From Erysipelothrix sp. (lineage in GTDB: Bacteria; Bacillota_I; Bacilli_A; Erysipelotrichales; Erysipelotrichaceae), in contig JAAYNU010000203.1 in assembly GCA_012520695.1 (NCBI GenBank), positions 1 to 6,368 of the forward strand: DNA of 6,368 nt. The letters run 5' to 3'. Each line of letters begins with the position of its first letter. The first letter of the stretch is position 1. Position numbers and translations under genes: made by a program. The notes beneath the pieces are model-generated. The model searched no databases, was not told the origin of the DNA, and saw only the letters and a list, made by a program, of their open reading frames with translations. Below, one piece after another: positions 1 through 5,616 of the stretch.

Positions 1-1
1 C

Positions 2-43
2 AAAAAAGGAATGATTTCTGTTTCGACAGAACAACATTCCTTT
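2..43 (-). terminator. Rho-independent terminator of the LytTR regulator gene
   Basis: Read on the minus strand, this is a two-part hairpin. The outer 9-bp stem AAAGGAATG pairs 35-43 with 5-13, and the inner 6-bp stem pairs 16-21 with 26-31 around a tetraloop at 22-25. It is followed by a run of T (complement of the A run at 2-7). It lies about 27 bases past the stop codon at 70, so it probably ends a single-gene transcript. The plus strand also has some T after the stem, so weak bidirectional action is possible. Confidence 0.85.
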
Positions 44-69
44 GTTATTTAATATTCAAATAATATAAA

Positions 70-768
70 CTATCTTTGTTTTAGGTTCGCTTCATGTTTT
101 CTTAAAACTGAACTTCTGAGTCTTCGTGAGACAGGAATACTTTTACCGTTATGGAGTAAGATGGTGGTATCTTCGACTTTACGAATATGTTTTAAGTTCA
201 CAAGGCATCCTCTTGAACAGAGTACAATCGATGTATTCGCAAAGAACTTATGCCAGTAGGCAAAGGTTTCGCGATTGATGATTACACCTTTCTCAGTATA
301 AAACTTAACTTTTCTATTTTCACTTTCCGCATAGATGATGGAATCCATCGAAACGAGTTCATCCACTGATTCGTCAATGCGAATTGATGATAGGTGTTTC
401 ATAACATCAGAGAAAACTTCATCAATATCATTAAAGAAACGATCCGCTACTAATGGCTTTACAAAATAGCGCTTAGCACCAATCTTGAATCCATCTTGGT
501 AGTGATCAATGGTATTCGATAGAAGAATCAATCGTGAATAGGTATTGTGTGTTAAAAATGACTTCGCAATGATCAAAGCATTTTCTCTATCAACCGTCAG
601 ATCAACGATGACGATGTGATAAACCGAATCAGTTGAGATTAAATCATAACCACTCGAGAAGCTGGTGACTTGGATCTTCTTGTCGGTGTAAGCTGCATAA
701 AGCTCCAGTAAACTACGGGTAACCTCATTATCGTGGGTACTAAGATTATAAAAAGCTATTTGATACAT
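70..768 (-). CDS. LytTR-family response regulator with atypical receiver domain
   Basis: A 232-residue AgrA/LytR-type transcription factor: an N-terminal CheY-like receiver (about 1-115) and a C-terminal LytTR DNA-binding domain (about 135-230, from SMDSIIYAES to the C-terminus). In the receiver, the phospho-acceptor Asp56 (IVIVD), the Ser84 position (LILLS) and Lys104 (FVKP) are present. The paired acidic residues normally found after strand 1, which bind Mg2+, are missing: the sequence reads AFYN around 5-8. Phosphorylation may therefore be weak or absent. No histidine kinase is adjacent, and a terminator follows directly, so it appears to be an orphan. I chose the ATG at 768, preceded by GGGGAG at 773-778. 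A GTG at 780 would add four residues but lacks a ribosome binding site. Three LytTR-type sites lie upstream at 834-883, suggesting autoregulation. The family assignment is firm; the target genes are unknown. Confidence 0.88.
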   Translation of the reverse strand: MYQIAFYNLSTHDNEVTRSLLELYAAYTDKKIQVTSFSSGYDLISTDSVYHIVIVDLTVDRENALIIAKSFLTHNTYSRLILLSNTIDHYQDGFKIGAKRYFVKPLVADRFFNDIDEVFSDVMKHLSSIRIDESVDELVSMDSIIYAESENRKVKFYTEKGVIINRETFAYWHKFFANTSIVLCSRGCLVNLKHIRKVEDTTILLHNGKSIPVSRRLRSSVLRKHEANLKQR

Positions 769-804
769 AATGCTCCCCACCCCTCTTTGAAATAACTTTA
801 CTGA

Positions 805-833
805 ATTACACTTTGATTAGGTCACCCTTTTAC
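805..833 (-). promoter_or_regulatory. Tentative activator-dependent promoter of the LytTR gene
   Basis: On the minus strand, a -10-like TGTAAT (805-810) sits 17 bases downstream of a very poor -35 hexamer (828-833, GTAAAA). That position directly abuts the first LytTR site at 834. A poor -35 next to an activator site is the arrangement expected for LytTR-activated promoters. Transcription would start near 798, about 30 bases before the start codon. This is inferred from position only; the hexamers are weak. Confidence 0.35.
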
Positions 834-883
834 ACAAACGGTAGTTTTTCTTACATGAACGGTTTTTCTAATTCATTAACGGT
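834..883 (-). promoter_or_regulatory. Three tandem LytTR-type binding sites
   Basis: Three direct repeats, read on the minus strand, are ACCGTTTGT (834-842), ACCGTTCAT (855-863) and ACCGTTAAT (875-883). Each fits the published LytTR consensus [TA][AC][CA]GTTN[AG][TG] at all nine positions. Start-to-start spacing is 21 and 20 bp, about two helical turns, so all three lie on one face of the DNA. This is the spacing typical for tandem LytTR sites. Orientation is the same as the adjacent LytTR gene, and the proximal copy borders its presumed -35. The repeats and spacing are seen directly; binding by the neighbouring protein is inferred. Confidence 0.75.
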
Positions 884-915
884 ATCTCAAAGTATGATTT
901 GATGAATCAAAACCC

Positions 916-944
916 TTGACTTTAATTGATTACAACTGTAAACT
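916..944 (+). promoter_or_regulatory. Promoter of the CopY-like repressor gene
   Basis: TTGACT (916-921, five of six matches to the -35 consensus), a 17-bp spacer, then TAAACT (939-944, four of six matches to the -10). The cop-box palindrome at 928-943 occupies the spacer and most of the -10, so bound repressor would block RNA polymerase. The expected transcription start is near 951, about 20 bases before the ATG. Confidence 0.65.
928..943 (+). promoter_or_regulatory. cop-box operator
   Basis: GATTACAACTGTAAAC matches the described Gram-positive cop box RNYKACANNYGTMRNY at every position. The core is TTACA-AC-TGTAA, a perfect 5-bp inverted repeat around two central bases. BlaI/MecI-family sites share the same TACA/TGTA core. 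Its place inside the promoter, 28 bases before a CopY-like gene, indicates autorepression. Confidence 0.8.
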
Positions 945-956
945 TAATATATAGAA

Positions 957-963
957 AAGGTGA
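957..963 (+). promoter_or_regulatory. Ribosome binding site of the CopY-like gene
   Basis: AAGGTGA lies seven bases before the ATG at 971 and pairs well with the 16S rRNA 3' end. It fixes the start codon. Confidence 0.8.
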
Positions 964-970
964 TTGAATT

Positions 971-1420
971 ATGAAACAAAACATCGAAGCATCTGCTGCA
1001 GAGTGGGAAGTACTACGCGTCATTTGGAGCCTTGACCAAGCAAGCAGTAAGAGTGTGAGCGAAGTATTGAAGAGTACCCAAGACTGGGAAAACGCAACTA
1101 CTAAGACACTTCTGGGTCGCCTTGTTAAAAAAGGCTATCTTAAAACTGAAAAGATTGGTAATAAATTCATTTATCATGCGACCATTGACGAGCAATCTGG
1201 TGTCAATAATCGTACTCAAGACCTTATGAACTCAATTTGTAGTACCACACGTGGTAGTGCCATTGCGAGCATCATACGAGATTATGATCTCAGTGAAGAT
1301 GATAAGAATCTTATCATGAGCGCCATTAATACAAAAGAGTTTAAAGAGACACTGACATGTCAATGCCTTGGTAACTGCGCATGCAGTCCTGGCGAGTGTA
1401 CCTGCGGTACGAAGTCCTAA
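971..1420 (+). CDS. copY: CopY/BlaI-family copper-responsive transcriptional repressor
   Basis: This 149-residue protein has an N-terminal BlaI/MecI-type winged helix: AEWEVLRVIW at 10-19 and TTKTLLGRLVKKGYL at 43-57. A dimerization segment follows at about 75-125. The tail carries three Cys-X-Cys pairs (C130/C132, C136/C138, C143/C145). CopY proteins of enterococci, streptococci and lactococci usually have CxC-x4-5-CxC, which binds Zn(II) in the DNA-bound form and Cu(I) on release. The extra pair here is unusual. Length matches the family. The perfect cop box in its own promoter supports copper rather than beta-lactam sensing, and no BlaR-type sensor is seen. A terminator follows at once, so it is transcribed alone. 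No copper ATPase or chaperone lies in this window, so its targets are probably elsewhere. The metal could differ (for example Ag or Cd). Confidence 0.85.
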   Translation: MKQNIEASAAEWEVLRVIWSLDQASSKSVSEVLKSTQDWENATTKTLLGRLVKKGYLKTEKIGNKFIYHATIDEQSGVNNRTQDLMNSICSTTRGSAIASIIRDYDLSEDDKNLIMSAINTKEFKETLTCQCLGNCACSPGECTCGTKS

Positions 1421-1422
1421 AG

Positions 1423-1460
1423 AAAGCCCAAGTGAGAATTTTCTCACTTGGGCTTTTTTT
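1423..1460 (+). terminator. Strong terminator shared by two convergent genes
   Basis: A 14-bp perfect stem (1423-1436 with 1443-1456) around loop AATTTT, followed by a T run (1454-1460), starts three bases after the copY stop. On the minus strand the same hairpin lies directly after the acetyltransferase stop codon (1459-1461), with a shorter T-rich stretch. It may therefore work in both directions, more strongly for the plus strand. Confidence 0.9.
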
Positions 1461-1932
1461 AAAATCGTTTGACGACAAAATTCATTTTTAAGGGTTGACC
1501 AAATAACTCAGATGGATACGTTTTTTCAACTTCAAAGCCTGCATGTTTATAGAACTTTTGAGCACGCATGTTGCCACTCTCCAATTCAATTCCAATACCG
1601 TTACAATCCCGCTTTGCATACTCCATAAGCGCATCCAAAAGTTTAGTTCCAGTTCCCTTTCGTTGATGATCGGGTAAGATGTATAAAGCATAAATTCTTA
1701 ATAGATCATCTTCCTTCTGATAGATTGCGAAACCAACCGTTCCCGCATCAGAGTTAACCATCATCACATTCTTGTGTTCAATAAGTTCATCAATCAGTTT
1801 ACGAGAATAAAAATTCTGGATAAATTGTTCGCGCACCTCGGCACTCAATAAATTAGTATAAGCATCTTCAAGTGATAATTTTGCGATTAATTGTATCGCT
1901 GGGACATCTTCCTCTTTAGCAAATCGAACCAT
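1459..1932 (-). CDS. GNAT-family N-acetyltransferase
   Basis: This 157-residue single-domain Gcn5-related acetyltransferase should move the acetyl group of acetyl-CoA to an amine. The substrate cannot be told from sequence. Motif A, the pyrophosphate-binding part, is LYILPDHQRKGTG at 83-95, with the Q/R-x-x-G-x-G signature at Q90-G95. Motif B is GNMRAQKFYKHAGF at 120-133, with the conserved Tyr128. The beta strand before motif A (DDLLRIYALYI) is typical. Length is usual for the family. The ATG at 1932 is fixed by GGAGG at 1940-1944, seven bases upstream. The gene stands alone: the ABC operon upstream ends in its own terminator, and the copY terminator closes the other end. The promoter must lie in 1945-2018; possible TACTAA or CATACT -10 elements near 1957-1964 have no good -35. 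Small-molecule, tRNA or protein acetylation are all possible. Confidence 0.88.
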   Translation of the reverse strand: MVRFAKEEDVPAIQLIAKLSLEDAYTNLLSAEVREQFIQNFYSRKLIDELIEHKNVMMVNSDAGTVGFAIYQKEDDLLRIYALYILPDHQRKGTGTKLLDALMEYAKRDCNGIGIELESGNMRAQKFYKHAGFEVEKTYPSELFGQPLKMNFVVKRF

Positions 1933-2018
1933 ATGTAATCCTCCATAATAATATGATTAGTATGACACAAGTCTATGTACAAGTAAATAAATCGAAATGA
2001 AACTTTCTTCACACATAT

Positions 2019-2046
2019 AAAAAAGACTAGGGATAAACCTAGTCTT
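2019..2046 (-). terminator. Terminator of the ABC exporter operon
   Basis: On the minus strand, AAGACTAGG (2038-2046) pairs perfectly with CCTAGTCTT (2023-2031) around a six-base loop. Six T follow (complement of the A run 2019-2024). The stop codon of the second ABC gene (2039-2041) is inside the first arm of the stem. Confidence 0.88.
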
Positions 2047-3802
2047 CGTAATCTTCAAATTGTGAATTGTATAAATCAGCATAGAATCCGTTTTGATCCA
2101 TGAGATCATCGTGGTTACCCATCTCGATGATGTTACCATCACGCATGACCAAGATCTTATCCGCATTACGGATTGTTGATAAACGATGAGCAATAACGAA
2201 ACTTGTGCGACCCTTCATTAAGGTTGCCATCGCTTCTTGAATCATTGCATCGAGTCGCGTATCAACGGAACTTGTTGCTTCATCTAGAATTAAGATGGAT
2301 GGATCTGAAAGTAGAGCACGCGCAATCGTAATTAACTGCTTCTCACCATTAGAGATGTTTGAACTCTCTTCATTCAAGACCATATCATAACCATCAGGAA
2401 GTGTTGTAATGAAATGATGAACATTGGTGCGCTTCGCAGCGTTAATGATTTCTTCATCACTTGCCCCTTGTTTACCGTAGGCAATGTTTTCCTTGATCAT
2501 TCCTGAAAATAACCAGGTATCCTGAAGCACCATTCCGAAGAGACTTCTCAAGTCATCTCGGCGAATGTTTCGAATATCAACACCATCAATTAAGATAGCT
2601 CCTGAATTCACATCATAGAATCGCATCAATAAGTTAATGATGGTTGTTTTACCAGCACCTGTAGGTCCGACAATCGCAACCATTTCTCCGGGTTTAATAT
2701 CCACAGAAAAGTCTTGGATAACAGGAACTTCATTGTATCCGAAGTTCACATCTTTAAACGAAACAGCACCTTTATAGTTCGTGATGTCTGTTGGTTCAAC
2801 CACATCATACACATCATCGGGTTCTTCAAGATAATCAAAGATTCGGTTCATTGCCGCAATCGATGATTGAATCGTTCCAGATAAGTTAGTGATTTGAACA
2901 AGGGGTTGGTTTACTTGCCAGATGTATCGAATGAACGCTTGTAAAGCACCCACCACAATAACGCCTTCCATAACATTGATTACTCCCATGAAGACAACGA
3001 TCGCAATAACGATGTAAGTAATCATGGAAACAGCTGGTGAAATAAGACCGGCAGTAAAGTTTGCCTTAAAGCCGTTTTCGCACAGTGTATTGTTTGCGAC
3101 GGAGAAATCCTCAATCGCATTTTCTTGGTAGTTATAGAGTTTAATTTCATTAAAGCCCGTGAACTTCTCCTGAATGACTGAGTTAAGTTGCCCCAATGAT
3201 TCTTGTTGGAGGTTGAAGAGCTTTTGAGTTCTTTTTGTAATGAAGCGATACAGGATTATGGATAGTGGAATGATTGTTATTCCAACCAGTGCCATTTTCG
3301 TATCAAGAATAAACATCATGATGACCGCAAACACAATATTAAGAAGAGACATCATCACTTGTGAGAACGATTGTTGGAGGGCACCCGAGATGGCCTCCAT
3401 GTCTGTTGACATACGACTCATTAAATCACCAGCGGAGTGTTGATCGAAGTAACGAATTGGAAGGGTCGTCATTTTTTCTTTAACGGCCATTCTCATATCA
3501 TAAATCGCTGCTTGGATTGAATCCGAGATGAGGTACTGAAGCGCAATACGTGAAGAAGTGTTCACAAGATAGATTACAAATAGAATTGCAATAATTTTAA
3601 GGATGACATCGATTTGGATGTGTGCACCTGCAACACCCGCATTCATGTCCTGTACATCGCGTTGTAACTGGCTTGTCATTAGCCCTTCTATATAAGGAGC
3701 TGCTGCAGTAAGTACTGCGGCTAATACAAGTAGCCCCATTGCGGTAACTATTTTAACGCGGTAGGGTTTGAGGAAAGACCACATTTTTTTAAATGTTTTC
3801 AT
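2039..3802 (-). CDS. Heterodimeric ABC exporter subunit with canonical Walker B and altered signature (LmrD/BmrD-like)
   Basis: This 587-residue half-transporter has six membrane helices at roughly 18-40, 66-86, 148-166, 168-188, 256-276 and 280-298, then an ATPase domain at about 345-580. Visible motifs are Walker A GPTGAGKTT (379-387), Q-loop Gln427, Walker B LILDE with catalytic Glu508, and H-loop His539. The signature reads ISNGE (483-487) instead of LSGGQ. Its partner has the opposite pattern, so the pair forms one working and one degenerate ATP site, as in TM287/288, LmrCD and BmrCD. The family exports hydrophobic drugs or other amphiphiles from the membrane; the real substrate here is unknown. 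The ATG at 3802 has AAAAGGAGA nine bases upstream and lies 14 bases inside the upstream gene, implying translational coupling. A GTG at 3823 would add seven residues but has no ribosome binding site. Confidence 0.9.
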   Translation of the reverse strand: MKTFKKMWSFLKPYRVKIVTAMGLLVLAAVLTAAAPYIEGLMTSQLQRDVQDMNAGVAGAHIQIDVILKIIAILFVIYLVNTSSRIALQYLISDSIQAAIYDMRMAVKEKMTTLPIRYFDQHSAGDLMSRMSTDMEAISGALQQSFSQVMMSLLNIVFAVIMMFILDTKMALVGITIIPLSIILYRFITKRTQKLFNLQQESLGQLNSVIQEKFTGFNEIKLYNYQENAIEDFSVANNTLCENGFKANFTAGLISPAVSMITYIVIAIVVFMGVINVMEGVIVVGALQAFIRYIWQVNQPLVQITNLSGTIQSSIAAMNRIFDYLEEPDDVYDVVEPTDITNYKGAVSFKDVNFGYNEVPVIQDFSVDIKPGEMVAIVGPTGAGKTTIINLLMRFYDVNSGAILIDGVDIRNIRRDDLRSLFGMVLQDTWLFSGMIKENIAYGKQGASDEEIINAAKRTNVHHFITTLPDGYDMVLNEESSNISNGEKQLITIARALLSDPSILILDEATSSVDTRLDAMIQEAMATLMKGRTSFVIAHRLSTIRNADKILVMRDGNIIEMGNHDDLMDQNGFYADLYNSQFEDYED

Positions 3803-5534
3803 ATTGTGCCATCTCCTTTTCACTTAATTGACTCTGCGCAATTTCAATATAAATTGGGCATGTCTTCATCAATTCGAGGTGAGTTCCCATACCCACAATC
3901 TCGCCTTCGTTCATAACCACAATCGTGTCAGAGTCCACAATGGAACTGATGCGCTGTGCAACCACAAAGGTAATTGAATCTTTTGTTATTTTCTTGAGGT
4001 TTTTTCGAATTAAAGCATCGGTCTTGTAGTCAAGCGCCGAGAAACTATCATCAAAGATATAAATCTCAGGACGACGCACTAAGGCACGCGCAATACTTAA
4101 TCGTTGTTTTTGTCCACCCGATACGTTGGATCCACCTTCGCTCAACCACTCATCATATTTGTGTGGTTTAGCTTGGATGAATGCATCCGCGGATGCTAGG
4201 TAAGCAGAATCCTGAACTTCATTATCAAGGGCGTGTTCTTTACCGTAACGAATGTTCTCGGAAATACTACCGCTGAATAGAAGTGCTTTTTGTGGAATGA
4301 ATCCAATTTTATCTCGAAGTGCATATAAATCATAATCACGCACATCAATACCATCAACGAGTACGCGACCGCTTGTGACATCATAGAAACGAACCATTAA
4401 GTTGATCAATGTTGATTTACCACTACCGGTTGAACCGATGAATGCGACTGTATCTCCGACCTTAGCACTTAAGTTAATGTTTGTAAGAACTTTAGCTTCT
4501 GAATCAGGATAAGCGAAATCAACGTTTTCAAAGACGACTGATGGCGCAACATCACCTGAATCCTTAATTCCATTTTCTGGATTCTGAATCAAAGGAACTG
4601 TATCAAGTACTTCTGAAATACGGCGCGCACTTACAGCAGCACGTGGGTACATGATAAAGACAATACTGAATAGTAATAAGCTGAATAAGGCTTGGAATTG
4701 ATATTCAAAGAAGGCTACTAATGTACCGACTTCGAGATTTCCAGCTTGAATCATATTGGATGCAAAGAATGCAATCAATAAGGATGAGACATTAAGGATG
4801 AAGAAGAACATTGGTTCTGCTCGTGACATAACTCTGAATAGTTTCTTAGATACTTCTGAGTATTCTTTATTTGTCATTGAGAAACGATGTGTTTCATCTT
4901 TGTCTTTTCTAAACGCACGAATGACTCGAACTCCTGTGATATTCTCACGCGTAATTCGGTTAAGAATATCCATAAGGGATTGTTGTTTACGAGATAAGGG
5001 ACCTGAAAGCTTCCCTACCATAAAGACAACCAAGAGAATGAATGGAATCGAAAGACTCATGACCAATGCGAGTGTTGTGTTCGTATTCAAAATAATTAAT
5101 GCAGAAGCAACGATCATAATCGGTGAGTTCAAGCCCATTCTTAAAAGCATTTGTGTAAACAACTGCAATTGATAAACATCACCAGAAACACGCGTAATCA
5201 TTGAAGACACACCAAACTCATTGTATTCTGAGTGTGAGAATTCTTGTGACTTCTTGAACATGTCCAAGCGAATATCACGTGTCATACGCGATGCGATGCG
5301 AGATGAGGTGTAGGACATTAAGATCGATCCAAGTCCTCCCACAACCGCAATCATTAAAAGCATGAAGCCTTGTGACTTGATGAAGCCAAAGTCTTTACTG
5401 GAAACACCTTCGTTGATCATGTTCGCCATGATGGTTGGAATTCCCAATTCTGTCAGTGTAAATGCTAAGATACCAACAAGATTCAATACAAACAATAGTT
5501 TGTGTTTTTTAATATATTTTATTATAAGTTTCAT
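3789..5534 (-). CDS. Heterodimeric ABC exporter subunit with degenerate catalytic site (LmrC/BmrC-like)
   Basis: This 581-residue half-transporter has six membrane helices at about 15-37, 56-76, 136-150, 153-175, 242-262 and 272-296, and an ATPase domain at about 330-570. Walker A GSTGSGKST (367-375), Q-loop Gln415 and signature VSGGQ (471-475) are canonical. The Walker B segment reads IFDDSFSALD, so the catalytic Glu is replaced by Asp496, and the H-loop His is replaced by Gln527 (VVAQRIS). This matches the non-canonical member of Gram-positive heterodimeric exporters such as LmrC and BmrC. Its intact signature would complete the working site of the partner encoded downstream. It is the first gene of the operon; the ATG at 5534 has AGGAGGT seven bases upstream. 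The MerR-type promoter just upstream and the divergent MerR gene suggest induction by a drug-like ligand. The substrate cannot be named from sequence. Confidence 0.9.
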   Translation of the reverse strand: MKLIIKYIKKHKLLFVLNLVGILAFTLTELGIPTIMANMINEGVSSKDFGFIKSQGFMLLMIAVVGGLGSILMSYTSSRIASRMTRDIRLDMFKKSQEFSHSEYNEFGVSSMITRVSGDVYQLQLFTQMLLRMGLNSPIMIVASALIILNTNTTLALVMSLSIPFILLVVFMVGKLSGPLSRKQQSLMDILNRITRENITGVRVIRAFRKDKDETHRFSMTNKEYSEVSKKLFRVMSRAEPMFFFILNVSSLLIAFFASNMIQAGNLEVGTLVAFFEYQFQALFSLLLFSIVFIMYPRAAVSARRISEVLDTVPLIQNPENGIKDSGDVAPSVVFENVDFAYPDSEAKVLTNINLSAKVGDTVAFIGSTGSGKSTLINLMVRFYDVTSGRVLVDGIDVRDYDLYALRDKIGFIPQKALLFSGSISENIRYGKEHALDNEVQDSAYLASADAFIQAKPHKYDEWLSEGGSNVSGGQKQRLSIARALVRRPEIYIFDDSFSALDYKTDALIRKNLKKITKDSITFVVAQRISSIVDSDTIVVMNEGEIVGMGTHLELMKTCPIYIEIAQSQLSEKEMAQYENI

Positions 5535-5541
5535 TAATTTT

Positions 5542-5548
5542 ACCTCCT
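5542..5548 (-). promoter_or_regulatory. Ribosome binding site of the first ABC gene
   Basis: AGGAGGT on the minus strand is a near-perfect Shine-Dalgarno sequence, seven bases before the ATG at 5534. It supports high expression of the exporter once it is transcribed. Confidence 0.85.
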
Positions 5549-5576
5549 ATACATAAAACGATACCTGAGTTATAAT
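5548..5576 (+). promoter_or_regulatory. Promoter of the MerR-family gene
   Basis: TATACA (5548-5553, four of six -35 matches), a 17-bp spacer, then a perfect -10 TATAAT (5571-5576). Transcription would start near 5583, inside the palindromic operator. Bound regulator would therefore hinder its own gene. The -10 overlaps, on the opposite strand, the -10 of the exporter promoter, so the two promoters compete for the same bases. Confidence 0.6.
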
Positions 5577-5602
5577 AAGGTATAAGGTTACCTTATAGTC
5601 AA
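5572..5602 (-). promoter_or_regulatory. MerR-type promoter of the ABC exporter operon
   Basis: On the minus strand, TTGACT (5597-5602, five of six) and TATTAT (5572-5577, five of six) are 19 bp apart instead of the usual 17. The spacer is nearly filled by a palindrome. This over-long, operator-filled spacer is the established signature of promoters that MerR-family proteins activate by twisting DNA. The predicted start is near 5565, giving a leader of about 30 bases. Confidence 0.8.
5581..5597. promoter_or_regulatory. Palindromic MerR-family operator
   Basis: TATAAGGT and ACCTTATA form a perfect 8-bp inverted repeat around one central T. It lies in the spacer of the exporter promoter and over the presumed merR transcription start. 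A further direct copy of the half-site ATAAGGT lies at 5575-5581, abutting the copy at 5582-5588. Confidence 0.8.
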
Positions 5603-5616
5603 GGAAAATGATACAT

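Noticed and set aside
769..780. GTG start at 780 for the LytTR gene
   Set aside because: No Shine-Dalgarno sequence is suitably spaced before it, whereas the ATG at 768 has GGGGAG just upstream and gives the expected receiver N-terminus.
834..883. The 20-21 bp repeats as a short CRISPR or satellite array
   Set aside because: Only a nine-base core is repeated, three times, with unrelated sequence between. The match to a LytTR consensus explains it better.
781..970. Riboswitch or small RNA in the copY leader
   Set aside because: The expected leader is only about 20 bases and no hairpin-plus-T structure was found. The region is explained by promoter and operator elements.
1232..1447. Minus-strand open frame antisense to copY
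   Set aside because: It lies over a well-supported gene and through its terminator, and its protein resembles no family I recognise.
1945..1953. TATTAT on the minus strand as -10 for the acetyltransferase gene
   Set aside because: Transcription would begin inside the GGAGG ribosome binding site at 1940-1944, leaving no usable leader.
3803..3823. GTG start at 3823 for the second ABC gene
   Set aside because: The added codons are themselves the AAAAGGAGA ribosome binding site of the ATG at 3802, and nothing suitable precedes the GTG.
4756..5172. Plus-strand open frame of 138 codons inside the first ABC gene
   Set aside because: It is antisense to a clearly coding ABC transporter, has no recognisable family and no convincing ribosome binding site. 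It is a frame shadow.
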